From: an uncultured Rhodospirillaceae bacterium
Lineage (GTDB): Bacteria; Pseudomonadota; Alphaproteobacteria; Rhodospirillales; Magnetospirillaceae
Reading direction: 5' to 3'
Assembly (NCBI GenBank): GCA_903924765.1
Contig: CAIYCT010000088.1
Location: 1-34,697, forward strand
DNA length: 34,697 nt
This document shows, one piece after another, positions 23,525-32,764 of this stretch (its first letter is position 1; the number at the start of each line of letters is the position of its first letter). The position numbers and the translations under genes are program-made. The notes beneath the pieces were generated by a model that saw only the letters and a list, made by a program, of their open reading frames with translations, had not been told where the DNA came from and did not search any database.

Positions 23525-25135
23525 CTACAGTACTCGATGATCCGAGAAATTTTTCGGCACCAAGACGGTGCTTTGCGGTGGGGCGATCAGGTCCAATTCG
23601 GGGAAGTCGATGGTGTAGTGCAGTCCCCGGCTTTCCTTGCGGTATAGGGCCGAGCGCACGATCAAATCGGCCACCGTGGCGATGTTGCGCAATTCCAGCA
23701 AATCGCCGGTGACGCGGAAGCTGCCGTAATATTCGTGGATCTCGTTGAAGATCAGCTTCAGGCGGTGCTTGGCCCGCTCTAGCCGTTTGGTCGAACGGAC
23801 GATGCCTACATAGTCCCACATGAAGCGGCGGATCTCGTCCCAATTGTGCGACACCACCACTTCCTCGTCGGAATCGGTGACCCAACTTTCGTCCCAATGG
23901 GGCAGCGAACGCGGCATGGCGGCGTCGTCCAGATTGGCTGCGATGTCCTGGGCGGCGCGGGCGCCCAGCACCAAGCATTCCAACAACGAATTCGAGGCCA
24001 AGCGATTGGCGCCATGCAGGCCGGTGCAGGCCACTTCGCCGATGGCGTACAGATTGGTCACGTCGGTGCGGCCATTTTTGTCGGACAGAACTCCACCGCA
24101 GGTGAAGTGGGCGGCGGGCACCACCGGGATCGGCTCTTTGGTGATGTCGATGCCGAATTGCTGACAGGTGGATTGAATGGTGGGGAAGTGGGCGGCGATG
24201 AAGTCCGCCGGACGATGGCTGATGTCCAAATAGACGCAGTCGCAGCCCAAGCGCTTCATCACGTCGTCGATGGCGCGGGCAACGATGTCGCGCGGGGCCA
24301 ACTCGCCACGGCTGTCGTACTCGTCCATGAAGCGTGTGCCGTCGGGCCGCAACAGACGACCGCCTTCGCCGCGCACGGCCTCGGAAATCAAAAAGGATTT
24401 GGCGCGGGGATGATACAGGCAGGTGGGGTGGAATTGGCTGAATTCCATGTTGGCCACCCGGCATCCCGCCCGCCACGCCATGGCGATGCCGTCGCCGGTG
24501 GAGCCGTCGGGATTGGAGGAATATAAATACACCCGCGACGCGCCGCCGGTGGCGAGTACGACCATGCGGGCGGGAATGGTCATGACCCGACCGGTGTTGC
24601 GATCCAGGGCGTAGATTCCCTGGCACGGACCCTTGCGGTCCAGGGCCATCTTGGGGCGGATCAAATCGACGGCGATATGATGGTCCAGCACGATGGCCGA
24701 ACTGGCGCGGATGGCGTCGGCCAGGGTGGTCTGCACTGCCCGTCCGGTGGCGTCGACCGAATGGATGATGCGGCGGTGCGAATGTCCACCTTCGCGGGTC
24801 AGGTGGTAATCTTCACCCTCGCGGTCGAAATCGACGCCTTTGCCGATCAGCCATTGAATGGCGTCGCGGCCGCTTTCCACCACCAGCTTGACCATGGCGT
24901 GGTCGCACAGACCCGCTCCGGCGATCTGGGTGTCGGTGATGTGAGACTCGATGGTGTCGGCGTCGTCGAGTACGGCGGCGATGCCGCCTTGGGCGTACAT
25001 GGTGTTGCCCTCGGTCAGGCCGTTCTTGGCCATCACCGCGACCTTGGCTCCGGGGCGCAATTCCAGAATCTTCAAGGCCAGCGCTAATCCGGCGGCCCCC
25101 GATCCAACCACTAAGACGTCGTAAGTTTCGCTCAT
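23525..25135 (-). CDS. nadB: L-aspartate oxidase
   Basis: 536-residue flavoprotein that oxidises L-aspartate to iminoaspartate, first step of de novo NAD synthesis. Seen: FAD-binding [15 protein letters not shown] (about 8-22), the [17 protein letters not shown] active-site region, [53 protein letters not shown], and [21 protein letters not shown] near the FAD adenine site. A helical C-terminal domain follows. The frame is open upstream to 25486, but the family N-terminus begins at ATG 25135, which overlaps the nadC stop in ATGA (25132-25135). Last biosynthetic gene of nadA-nadC-nadB. Confidence 0.96.
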   Translation of the reverse strand: MSETYDVLVVGSGAAGLALALKILELRPGAKVAVMAKNGLTEGNTMYAQGGIAAVLDDADTIESHITDTQIAGAGLCDHAMVKLVVESGRDAIQWLIGKGVDFDREGEDYHLTREGGHSHRRIIHSVDATGRAVQTTLADAIRASSAIVLDHHIAVDLIRPKMALDRKGPCQGIYALDRNTGRVMTIPARMVVLATGGASRVYLYSSNPDGSTGDGIAMAWRAGCRVANMEFSQFHPTCLYHPRAKSFLISEAVRGEGGRLLRPDGTRFMDEYDSRGELAPRDIVARAIDDVMKRLGCDCVYLDISHRPADFIAAHFPTIQSTCQQFGIDITKEPIPVVPAAHFTCGGVLSDKNGRTDVTNLYAIGEVACTGLHGANRLASNSLLECLVLGARAAQDIAANLDDAAMPRSLPHWDESWVTDSDEEVVVSHNWDEIRRFMWDYVGIVRSTKRLERAKHRLKLIFNEIHEYYGSFRVTGDLLELRNIATVADLIVRSALYRKESRGLHYTIDFPELDLIAPPQSTVLVPKNFSDHRVL

Positions 25136-25956
25136 GACCAATCCAATCCGATATCCACAGCCGGGGCCGATTGCGTGATGCGGCCCACCGACACCCGATC
25201 CACGCCGGTTTCGGCGATGGCTTTGATGGTGTCCAACGTCACCCCGCCCGAGGCCTCGGTTTTCGCCCGCCCATCGATCAGGCGCACTGCGGTGCGTAAT
25301 TGCTCCAATGACATGTTGTCCAGCAAAATGATGTGGGCTCCGGCTTCCACCGCCTCGGCCACTTGCGCCAGGGTGTCGCACTCCACTTCCACCGGTGACA
25401 GCCCCGCGGCCAAAGCGCGCTTGACGGCGATGGCGACGCCGCCGCACACGGCGATGTGATTGTCCTTGATCAGCACAGCGTCCCACAACCCAATGCGGTG
25501 GTTGGCGGCTCCGCCCATACGAGCGGCATATTTGGACAAAGCGCGCAGGCCGGGAATGGTCTTGCGGGTGTCGAGCAGTTGGCAGTCGGTGCCCTCGATC
25601 CTGTCCTTGTAACGGCGGGCCTGGGTGGCGATGCCCGACATCAATTGCAGCAGGTTCAGGGCGGTGCGCTCAGCTTCCAGCAGACCCAGGGCGGGTCCGC
25701 GAATTTCCGCCAGCACCGTTTGGGCCGGTATGGAATCGCCGTCTTTGACCATGGCGTGGAAATGCGCCTCGGGCACGACGATGTCGAAGACCCTGCGGGC
25801 CACGTCGATGCCCGCGACCACCAGGGACTCGCGCGCGGTCATGATGCCGCTGAACACGGTCCCATTGGGCAAGACGGTCTGGCTGGTGATGTCGCCTGTG
25901 CCCACATCCTCGGCCAAGGCTGCGGTGATGACCCGGTCGATGTCGGCGCGATCCAT
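25132..25956 (-). CDS. nadC: Nicotinate-nucleotide diphosphorylase (quinolinate phosphoribosyltransferase)
   Basis: 274-residue enzyme converting quinolinate and PRPP to nicotinate mononucleotide, third step of de novo NAD synthesis. Seen: the N-terminal [18 protein letters not shown] (about 12-29), [15 protein letters not shown], the PRPP/quinolinate site [41 protein letters not shown], and [11 protein letters not shown], ending with [26 protein letters not shown] 25956 is chosen because the upstream part of the open frame lies inside nadA in another frame. It is 13 bases after the nadA stop and overlaps nadB. Confidence 0.96.
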   Translation of the reverse strand: MDRADIDRVITAALAEDVGTGDITSQTVLPNGTVFSGIMTARESLVVAGIDVARRVFDIVVPEAHFHAMVKDGDSIPAQTVLAEIRGPALGLLEAERTALNLLQLMSGIATQARRYKDRIEGTDCQLLDTRKTIPGLRALSKYAARMGGAANHRIGLWDAVLIKDNHIAVCGGVAIAVKRALAAGLSPVEVECDTLAQVAEAVEAGAHIILLDNMSLEQLRTAVRLIDGRAKTEASGGVTLDTIKAIAETGVDRVSVGRITQSAPAVDIGLDWS

Positions 25957-25969
25957 CAGCGAGCCCGTC

Positions 25970-26986
25970 TCATCGGCCTGGGGAGTTAGACATGGGAACC
26001 GAGGCGGACCAGGACAGCATCTTTTCCAGCGGCGCCAGTGCCTGGACGCGCAATTCCTCGTCAATCTCGATGCGAGGGCCGTTATTGACCAAAGCCAGAT
26101 AGATTTTCTCCAAGGTGTTCTTGGCCATGAATGGGCAGTTGGAACACGAGCACGATCCATCAGCGCCGGGAGTGGGGATGAACAGCTTGTCGGGCGCGGC
26201 CTTTTGCATCTGGTGGATGATGTGCGGCTCGGTGGCGATGATGAATTCCCGGTCCGGCGATGCCAACACATAATCCAGCAATGACCGGGTCGAGCCCACA
26301 TGATCGGCATGGGCTAAAATGGCCTCGGGGCATTCGGGGTGCGCGGCCACCTTGGCATTGGGGTGGCGGACCTTCAACTTGACCAATTCCTTTTCCGAGA
26401 ATTGCTCGTGGATGATGCAGCTGCCCGGCCACAGGGTCAGGTCGCGTCCGGTCTTCTTGGCGATGAACGCGCCCAGATGGCGGTCGGGCGCGAACAGGAT
26501 TGGGCGACCGGCAGGCAATTGATTGACGATGGTTTCGGCGTTGGACGAAGTGACGATGACATCGGACAGCGCTTTGACTTCGGCCGAGCAATTGATGTAG
26601 GTGACGGCCAGATGGTCGGGATGGGAATCGCGAAAGGCACGGAAATCGGCGGCTTGGCACGAATCTTCCAGCGAGCACCCCGCGTCGGCGTCGGGGATCA
26701 GCACGGTGCGTCCGGGCGACAGGATCTTGGCCACTTCGCCCATGAAGCGGACGCCGCAGAACACGATCACATCGGCGTCGGTGGCGGCGGCCTTGCGCGA
26801 CAGGTCCAGGGAATCGCCGACGAAATCGGCCAAATCCTGAATTTCGCCGTCTTGATAATAGTGGGCCAGAATGACGGCGTTCTTCTCGCGGCGCAACCGG
26901 TCGATCTCGGCGATCAGATCCAATGAGGGATCGATGTCCGCTTCGGTTTTGGCTTGGGGGCCGGGAAGGGCGATGGTGACAGTCAT
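25970..26986 (-). CDS. nadA: Quinolinate synthase
   Basis: 338-residue [4Fe-4S] enzyme that condenses iminoaspartate with dihydroxyacetone phosphate to quinolinate. Seen: AVILAHYYQDGEIQDLADFVGDSLDLS (split about 37-64) with the first conserved domain, the cluster cysteines in VFCGVRFMGE, LWPGSCIIHEQF and CSCSNCPFM, plus AHPECPEA and VGSTRSLLDYV. Three related domains characteristic of NadA are all present, and length is normal for the short type. First gene of nadA-nadC-nadB, 65 bases downstream of panD on the same strand. No NadR/NiaR-type or NrtR box was recognised in the gap. Confidence 0.96.
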   Translation of the reverse strand: MTVTIALPGPQAKTEADIDPSLDLIAEIDRLRREKNAVILAHYYQDGEIQDLADFVGDSLDLSRKAAATDADVIVFCGVRFMGEVAKILSPGRTVLIPDADAGCSLEDSCQAADFRAFRDSHPDHLAVTYINCSAEVKALSDVIVTSSNAETIVNQLPAGRPILFAPDRHLGAFIAKKTGRDLTLWPGSCIIHEQFSEKELVKLKVRHPNAKVAAHPECPEAILAHADHVGSTRSLLDYVLASPDREFIIATEPHIIHQMQKAAPDKLFIPTPGADGSCSCSNCPFMAKNTLEKIYLALVNNGPRIEIDEELRVQALAPLEKMLSWSASVPMSNSPGR

Positions 26987-27051
26987 GATCGTCTCTAACT
27001 CATCAGAACGTTAAGGATAAAGCGATCCCAAATATTAGATGTGAGCGGGCA

Positions 27052-27594
27052 TTATAGACTAAAATGAGACCGGATGAACTCGTTGATTTCCTGGTCTTGC
27101 CAGCCCTTGGCTTTCAACTCCTCGCGGATGGCCGCCACATCCACATTGGGCCAGGTGTGGCAGGACTCGACCGCACGGCTTCCGGCATCCAGGATGCGGA
27201 AATCATAGGGACGCTTTTCGCTGGCGAATACGTCGTACAGCAAGACCTGATCCACTTGGTTGTCAGGCAGGAAGGTCAGGATGCGGGGTTTCAAACCGTA
27301 TAGGGCTTCCGGGCCGGGCAAATAATCCGAGGCGGCAATGATCAATTCGTCGCCCACCTGGCAGGTCCTGGCGGCGGCGCCGTTCAGCACGCAGCAGCGC
27401 GAACCCTCTTGGCCGAAGATCACGTAGGTGGTCAGTCTCGCGCCCGAATTCTTGTTCCAGATCTCGACGAACTCCATGGGATACAGTCCCGCTTGCTCGC
27501 AGTGGATTGGGTCCAAGGTGATGGAGCCGTGATAGTTCAGATCCGCGCTGGTGACGCGGATGCCGTGAAGTTTGGCGCGGATAACCTTCATCAT
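27052..27594 (-). CDS. panD: Aspartate 1-decarboxylase with C-terminal extension
   Basis: 180-residue PanD, which decarboxylates L-aspartate to beta-alanine for CoA synthesis. Seen: [20 protein letters not shown], with the self-cleavage site Gly23-Ser24 that yields the pyruvoyl group, active-site Arg53 and Tyr57 in GARLTTYV, Asn71 in LNGAAA, and [12 protein letters not shown]. The canonical protein is about 120-130 residues; here about 60 extra residues follow the beta-barrel (after residue 119), predicted mixed then helical, with [24 protein letters not shown]. The extension is in frame and ends at a normal stop, so it is not a run-on. ATG 27594 or 27591 may be the start. Upstream of and co-directional with nadA-nadC-nadB. 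Confidence 0.9.
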   Translation of the reverse strand: MMKVIRAKLHGIRVTSADLNYHGSITLDPIHCEQAGLYPMEFVEIWNKNSGARLTTYVIFGQEGSRCCVLNGAAARTCQVGDELIIAASDYLPGPEALYGLKPRILTFLPDNQVDQVLLYDVFASEKRPYDFRILDAGSRAVESCHTWPNVDVAAIREELKAKGWQDQEINEFIRSHFSL

Positions 27595-27782
27595 TGTTTT
27601 TACCTATGGTTCTTTTTCCGCACTGGTAAACCTTAGCGGCTTGGTCCCGCAACAAAATTCGCCCCCCCCTCCCACAATTGCCCTGCAAGTCTTGCCGCCC
27701 GATGGGCAAAAAATTCCGTTTTCATCGGGGCAAAGGGGACGCGGTATTTTGTCAGTTCTTTGATTTATATGGATTTTTATGT

Positions 27783-27799
27783 TTGGCACGGTGGTTGCG
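27783..27799 (+). promoter_or_regulatory. Sigma-54 promoter upstream of fliK
   Basis: TTGGCACG-GTGG-TTGCG matches the -24/-12 consensus (YTGGCACG-N4-TTGC) with the invariant GG and GC at exact spacing of ten bases. It lies 42 bases before the fliK ATG (27841) and reads toward the fliK-flgD-flgE genes. A ribosome site GGGGAAG (27829-27835) follows. Predicted transcription start is near 27810. Confidence 0.85.
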
Positions 27800-27840
27800 G
27801 TTAGGTTTGGGCCAATTTCTTTCCATCTGGGGAAGCGACC

Positions 27841-29547
27841 ATGAGTATTCAGTCTTTGAACAATAGCGGACAGGCCTCGGCCACAAACGCCACCAGTGCG
27901 GCCCTCACTGGCGCCAATTCGGCCTTGACCGAGCAGCAGGCGATGGACGCGTTCGTACAGGCGTTGACCCAAGTGGTTTCGTTTCAAGGTCAGAACGGAT
28001 TGCCGTCCCTTCCCGGAATTTTCGCCAAAGCCGCCGCCCAGCAAACCAATGCCGCGCAGCAGCCTTCGCAATCTCAATCGAACGATCAGCCACAGCAGCA
28101 GAACGACTCTGGGCCGACGATCGTTCAAAGTGGCCAGAATGGCCCAACTCAATCCCAGACGACGCAGTCCTCGTCCAGCGCGCAGACCAAGAAGAGCGCC
28201 GCCAATGCGGCAAATGATCAGTCGCAATCCACGAATGCGTCCTCTTCCGATCAATCGACAAACACGGTCAATCCAACCTCCGATCAAACGGTGATGGCGG
28301 TAGTGGCTGCGCAAATTGTCCAAGCGCCGCAACAGGTCCAGCAGACCCAAACAGTGACGACGGGAACGACCGATGTCGGCACGCAAACCACGGGTCCGAT
28401 TTTACAAGAAGCCGCCAATGCCGGTCCCACCGGTCCGACGGGTGCTGTGCAGCAAGCGGGACCCCAGACCGGACCCAAGACTACTGTCGCCTCGGGACCC
28501 ACCGACGCGACCGCTGGCCAGAAGCAATCGGCGTCTCAAGACGACACCTGGTCGATCCTTCAAGGCTCGGCCTCGGCGACCGCCGTCAAGGGACCGACGG
28601 TTCAAACTGCCTCCAAGGGCAATCAAGCGGCTTTGAAGGATCAGCAGGCCAACGATCTGGCGGCTTCGCTGGATGGGACCGGAGCCAATCTTGCCATCAA
28701 GGTTGCGGTCAACGCCAATGCGAACGCCAAGACTAACGCGGCCGATCAGCAAAGCGCCGATGCCGCCGCTACGCAAGCGGCGTTGCTGGTAGCCGCCGAT
28801 CCGCTGGCGTCTAATTCCAACAATCCATCCTTGACCAAGGATGACGGCAGCCAAGCCGATGCAGGGCAAACCGCGCAGCTGACGGGCGACGCCAAGCCGA
28901 CCGCCGCCGACGCCTTGACCCAGAGCGCCGAAACTTTCAGCGCGGTTCTGGCAGCGCAGATCGAGACCGAACAGCCCGAAGCCGCGCCGCCGCCCACGCA
29001 GCAGAACATTACAGGCGTGACCGGCGTCAGCGGCACGCAAGCGACCCAGAAGACTCAGGCCGCGCAAGCGCCCCAGGCTCCGACGTCACCCCGGACCGCG
29101 CAGCAGGCTCAGGTCATGGATCAGGTCTCGGTGCAAATCAGCAAGCAGGCCAAGGACGGCGTTGACAGCATCAAGGTCCAATTGCGGCCCGAGGAATTGG
29201 GACGGATCGAAATCAAGCTGGAAGTCAGCAAGGATGGTTCGGTTCAAGCCACGGTCACCGCCGAGAACAAAGACACCTTGGCCATGCTGCAAAAAGATTC
29301 CGCAGGCTTGGCAAAAGCTTTGTCCGACGCCGGACTGAGCACCGACAGCGGCTCGATGAATTTCAATTTGCGTGGCGAAGGCCAACAGCAATTCGCGGGC
29401 GACGCCAATTCGCAAAACGGCAATAACGGTTCCAACGGGGGCGGCAATGGCCGCGCGCCGTGGTTGGCCGCCGCCGGAAACGATGATGTTGATGTGAGTG
29501 CTCAACCCTCGCAATCATCGCTCTCAGCCGTTGATATTCGGGTTTAG
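27841..29547 (+). CDS. fliK: Flagellar hook-length control protein FliK
   Basis: 568-residue secreted ruler/switch protein. The N-terminal about 400 residues are low-complexity, very rich in Gln, Ala, Ser, Thr and Asn (e.g. QQTNAAQQPSQSQSND), with a short GPTGPTG repeat near residue 197. The C-terminal domain (about 425-520) is the Flg_hook family: VSVQISKQAKDGVDSIKVQL, then RPEELGRIEIKLEVSKDGSV and ALSDAGLSTDSG. The domain switches the export apparatus from hook to filament substrates. First gene after the sigma-54 promoter, 14 bases before flgD. N-terminal repeats are poorly conserved in the family, so identity rests on the C-terminal domain and context. Confidence 0.88.
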   Translation: MSIQSLNNSGQASATNATSAALTGANSALTEQQAMDAFVQALTQVVSFQGQNGLPSLPGIFAKAAAQQTNAAQQPSQSQSNDQPQQQNDSGPTIVQSGQNGPTQSQTTQSSSSAQTKKSAANAANDQSQSTNASSSDQSTNTVNPTSDQTVMAVVAAQIVQAPQQVQQTQTVTTGTTDVGTQTTGPILQEAANAGPTGPTGAVQQAGPQTGPKTTVASGPTDATAGQKQSASQDDTWSILQGSASATAVKGPTVQTASKGNQAALKDQQANDLAASLDGTGANLAIKVAVNANANAKTNAADQQSADAAATQAALLVAADPLASNSNNPSLTKDDGSQADAGQTAQLTGDAKPTAADALTQSAETFSAVLAAQIETEQPEAAPPPTQQNITGVTGVSGTQATQKTQAAQAPQAPTSPRTAQQAQVMDQVSVQISKQAKDGVDSIKVQLRPEELGRIEIKLEVSKDGSVQATVTAENKDTLAMLQKDSAGLAKALSDAGLSTDSGSMNFNLRGEGQQQFAGDANSQNGNNGSNGGGNGRAPWLAAAGNDDVDVSAQPSQSSLSAVDIRV

Positions 29548-29561
29548 GAAGGGATCGGATC

Positions 29562-30353
29562 ATGACCACCACCAACACGACAAGCTCGGCGACCAACAGC
29601 AACGGCAGCAATGCCGCGGTTATCGCCAGTCTTAATTCGCAAGCTCAGAAATCGGCCTCTTCCTTTGCTGCCAGCAACAACGCTTTGTCGGGTAGCGGCG
29701 GTTCTTCCAGCGCTTCGGGTTTGGCCAGCAATCTAAACATGTTCCTGACCATGCTGACCACGCAGCTTCAGCACCAAGATCCGCTCAGCCCCACTGACTC
29801 AACCCAGTTCACCAATCAGTTGGTGATGTATTCGGAAGTGGAGCAGGGCATTCAAACCAACTCCAATTTGACCAAGCTGATCAGCTTGCAAAACACCAAT
29901 CAGCAATCGGCGTCCATCGGCTATATCGGCCAGACCGTCGAAGTGTCGGGGTCCGACGTGCCGCTGCAAAACGGAAACGCGGAATTCAATTACAGCCTGA
30001 AGTCGGCGGCAACGAACGCGGTGGTTCAGATCCAGGATTCGTCCGGCAACACAGTGGCTCAATTGACGGGATTAACGACGACGGGAACGCACTATATGAG
30101 CTGGAACGGACAGAACTCGTCCGGTACTCAGTTGCCCGACGGAAAATACACCATCGTGGTCAAGGCAAACGACGCCACAGGCAACACCATCTCGGCTACG
30201 ACCAATGTTTACGGAAAAGTAACGGGGGTGTCTTCGGATGCGACCAACGGCACGCAATTGGATCTCGGGTCGGCGGTTACCTCGACAATGGCCAATGTGA
30301 CGGCCATCGTCGACACCACGACGTTGAATAACCAGATCGCGACGAAACAGTAA
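29562..30353 (+). CDS. flgD: Flagellar hook assembly (scaffolding) protein FlgD
   Basis: 263-residue hook-cap protein that guides assembly of FlgE. Seen: a Ser/Asn/Ala-rich N-terminal tail (1-50), then the conserved FlgD N-domain MFLTMLTTQLQHQDPLSPTD (about 60-80) followed by STQFTNQLVMYSEVEQGI, and a C-terminal Ig/tudor-like part (about 118-225: IGYIGQTVEVSGSDVPL, then YMSWNGQNSSGTQLPDGKYT). Ribosome site AGGAAGGGA precedes ATG 29562. Lies between fliK and flgE, as is common in alphaproteobacteria. Confidence 0.95.
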   Translation: MTTTNTTSSATNSNGSNAAVIASLNSQAQKSASSFAASNNALSGSGGSSSASGLASNLNMFLTMLTTQLQHQDPLSPTDSTQFTNQLVMYSEVEQGIQTNSNLTKLISLQNTNQQSASIGYIGQTVEVSGSDVPLQNGNAEFNYSLKSAATNAVVQIQDSSGNTVAQLTGLTTTGTHYMSWNGQNSSGTQLPDGKYTIVVKANDATGNTISATTNVYGKVTGVSSDATNGTQLDLGSAVTSTMANVTAIVDTTTLNNQIATKQ

Positions 30354-30400
30354 TTTCTGACTAAGGACTCTTTACTCGGTCCGGTCACAAGGAGGCTAAA

Positions 30401-32605
30401 ATGAGCTTGTATGGCGCAATGTTTTCGGGTGTGTCGGCACTGTCGTCGGAATCGTCGGCGATGGGGGCCATTTCAGATAACATCTCGAACATCAACACCA
30501 TCGGTTACAAGGACACCACGGTCAATTTCCAGACCTTGGTCACCAAACAGGTCTCCTTGACCGAATATTCGCCGGGCGGCGTTCAATCCAAGCCCAGGGC
30601 CAATATCAACAGCCAAGGCGTGTTGCAGGCTTCGACCTCATCGACCGATATCTCGATCTCGGGGCAGGGCTTCTTCCCGGTCAATTCCGTATCGACTCCG
30701 CTGGCGTCCGGGGGCGGAGAGTTCGCCTATACCCGCGCCGGTTCGTTCACGGTCGACAAGAATGGCTATCTGAAAAACGCCGCTGGGTATTACCTGCAAG
30801 GCTGGCCGCTGCAACCGTATGACTCGACGCCTGGCGTCACGTCCCAAACGATTAACGGCACTCAGTATATGAAGGCCTATAAGAGCACCACCGGGTCGTA
30901 TACCTATATCAATGACGGGGTGGTCGGTCCTAAAGATCTGCAACCGTTGAATTTGGACAATATTGCCGGTACGGCCAATGCGACGGCGAACATTTCGTTG
31001 GGGGCCAACTTGCCTGCCGGAGCTTCGGTTGGCACGGTCGAGAACACCAATTTGCTGGAATACGATTCGCTGGGCAACAGCCATAACGTGCTGCTCAATT
31101 GGACCAAGTCCGCTCAAAACGACTGGGCCGTATCGACCACGCCGCCGGAAGGCTCGACCCAGGTTCAGTTGACCGACGCCAAAGGCAATACCTATGCGGC
31201 TTCGGGACGTTTGGACTTTTCGGCCCTGCCGACCATCAGCGGGACCACCACCATTCCCAACACGGCGACCGGCACCGCTGTGCCCAATTCCAATTTTACC
31301 ATGCAAATCAACGGCACCACCTACACCTTCGCGGTGGGGTCGGGCACCAACGGAACGCCGCTGAACACGTTTTGGGCCGATCCGTCCAGTCTGTCTGCTG
31401 GAGATACCGCCACTTTCGCTCAAACCGTGGCAGGCGAAGTCAACTCGGCGTTCCTCAGTCAATATGCCGGGGCCACCGCTGGGGCGACCTTCACCGGTCC
31501 GGGCTCTGCGGGAACCATCAACATCGCCGTAAGCGGCGGCACTCCGACGCAAGTAAACTACAATGCGGGCGACAGCATCAGCACCATTATCACCGCCATT
31601 AATAAGGTGTCGCCATCCACTGGCATTAAAGCTTGGGACAATGGCGGCACGCTGCAATATTACACCACTCAAAGCCAAGGGGTGCCGGTGACGATCACCG
31701 ATTCCAACGCCGACCCCGAATTGCAAGGCGGAGCCGGACCGTTGACTTTGACGGGCACCGGATTGACCTATGCCAGTCAGGTGGCGGGCACTGGATCGAT
31801 CGTGTTCAATCAATACGACAACACTAACGCCGTAACGATTAAAGGCTTGACCAATCTGACCACGGCAACTGGTAATTTCGCCTTCGAGCAGGCGCTTGAT
31901 CCGCAAAACCTTACTGCGGGAACCGTCCCGCTGGGATCGGACACTTTCTCCGTATCGGCGCTGTCGAGTTTCGTTTACTCAGGCACCGACAAAACCCAAA
32001 ACACTCCGAGCAACGGACAATTGACCCCCGCCATTACCTTCAACGGCGATGGCACACCCCAAAAGATTAACGTTGCCCAAATGAAGGTTTACTGGGCCAA
32101 CGGCTCCGAGAATCAAAGCCAAGCCGGACAAAACGGCGTTAAACCCCCCATCAACTTGAAACTGGGCGACACCAACGTGTCGGACGGCATGACTCAATTG
32201 TCGGGCAACTATTCGCTGACTTTCATGAATCAGGACGGCGCCAAGTTCGGCAATTTCCAAAGCTTGTCGGTGGATTCGGGAGGCATCGTCACCGCCCAGT
32301 TCGACAACGGCGTCACCGTTCCCATTTACCAAATTCCGGTGGCGACCTTCGTCAATCCAGACGGCATGGACAGCTTGACCGGCAACGTGTTCATCAGCAC
32401 GGATTTCTCAGGCCTGCCGACGCTCAGAACCCCTGGCGACGCCGGTTCCGGCACGGTCAACCAATCATCGCTGGAAGCGTCGACGGTGGATTTGGGAACC
32501 GAATTCACCACCATGATCGTGACTCAGCGCGCCTATTCGGCGGCGGCGAAGGTCATCACCTCGGCCGACCAGATGCTGGACGATTTGCTTAACATCAAGC
32601 GGTAA
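30401..32605 (+). CDS. flgE: Flagellar hook protein FlgE
   Basis: 734-residue axial hook subunit, much longer than the about 400-residue enterobacterial protein. Seen: the N-terminal rod/hook motif with ANNIxNxxTxGYK-like DNISNINTIGYKDTTVNFQ (about 27-45), ISGQGFFPV, the FlgE core region DLQPLNLDN, LLEYDSLGNSHNVLL and the C-terminal VDLGTEFTTMIVTQRAYSAA. Extra sequence around residues 290-450 includes a repeat-like FTMQINGTTYTFAVG and ITDSNADPELQGG, a probable surface-exposed insertion. Ribosome site AAGGAGG before ATG 30401. Last gene of the fliK-flgD-flgE unit; a terminator follows. Confidence 0.95.
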   Translation: MSLYGAMFSGVSALSSESSAMGAISDNISNINTIGYKDTTVNFQTLVTKQVSLTEYSPGGVQSKPRANINSQGVLQASTSSTDISISGQGFFPVNSVSTPLASGGGEFAYTRAGSFTVDKNGYLKNAAGYYLQGWPLQPYDSTPGVTSQTINGTQYMKAYKSTTGSYTYINDGVVGPKDLQPLNLDNIAGTANATANISLGANLPAGASVGTVENTNLLEYDSLGNSHNVLLNWTKSAQNDWAVSTTPPEGSTQVQLTDAKGNTYAASGRLDFSALPTISGTTTIPNTATGTAVPNSNFTMQINGTTYTFAVGSGTNGTPLNTFWADPSSLSAGDTATFAQTVAGEVNSAFLSQYAGATAGATFTGPGSAGTINIAVSGGTPTQVNYNAGDSISTIITAINKVSPSTGIKAWDNGGTLQYYTTQSQGVPVTITDSNADPELQGGAGPLTLTGTGLTYASQVAGTGSIVFNQYDNTNAVTIKGLTNLTTATGNFAFEQALDPQNLTAGTVPLGSDTFSVSALSSFVYSGTDKTQNTPSNGQLTPAITFNGDGTPQKINVAQMKVYWANGSENQSQAGQNGVKPPINLKLGDTNVSDGMTQLSGNYSLTFMNQDGAKFGNFQSLSVDSGGIVTAQFDNGVTVPIYQIPVATFVNPDGMDSLTGNVFISTDFSGLPTLRTPGDAGSGTVNQSSLEASTVDLGTEFTTMIVTQRAYSAAAKVITSADQMLDDLLNIKR

Positions 32606-32626
32606 TAGCCATTAAGGTCGGATCAT

Positions 32627-32655
32627 AAGGAGGGCAGAAGCCCTCCTTTATTTTG
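32627..32655 (+). terminator. Rho-independent terminator after flgE
   Basis: Perfect 9-bp stem AAGGAGGGC / GCCCTCCTT with loop AGAA (32627-32648), followed by TATTTTG. It lies 22 bases after the flgE stop and separates it from fliF. Confidence 0.85.
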
Positions 32656-32733
32656 CCTGTTCCAAAAAGTGGGCAAATCTTGCCGAGTGTTAACCTCGTA
32701 TCAATCAAAACCCTGCTAGCGTTAGCGTAACTG

Positions 32734-32745
32734 CCCCCTAGGGGG
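32734..32745. other. CCCCCTAGGGGG palindrome before fliF
   Basis: Perfect 12-base palindrome CCCCCTAGGGGG located 13-19 bases before the possible fliF starts. It contains the AGGGGG that could act as the ribosome site, so a hairpin or a dimeric protein could mask it. Seen only by eye; function unproved. Confidence 0.35.
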
Positions 32746-32764
32746 TTAAGACGCGGGGTTGGTC

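Noticed and set aside
23469..24626. Minus-strand open frame (385 codons) in a second frame inside nadB
   Set aside because: His/Arg-rich low-information translation and nadB uses the other frame with all motifs.
24617..24633. Sigma-54-like TGGCACGGACCCTTGC
   Set aside because: Spacing between GG and GC is 11 rather than 10 and it lies inside nadB coding sequence.
25957..26310. Upstream extension of the nadC frame
   Set aside because: It lies within nadA in a different frame and lacks conserved nadC sequence; the family N-terminus starts at 25956.
30638..31906. Minus-strand open frame (422 codons) inside flgE
   Set aside because: Arg/Gly-rich shadow frame; flgE on the other strand has conserved ends and a ribosome site.
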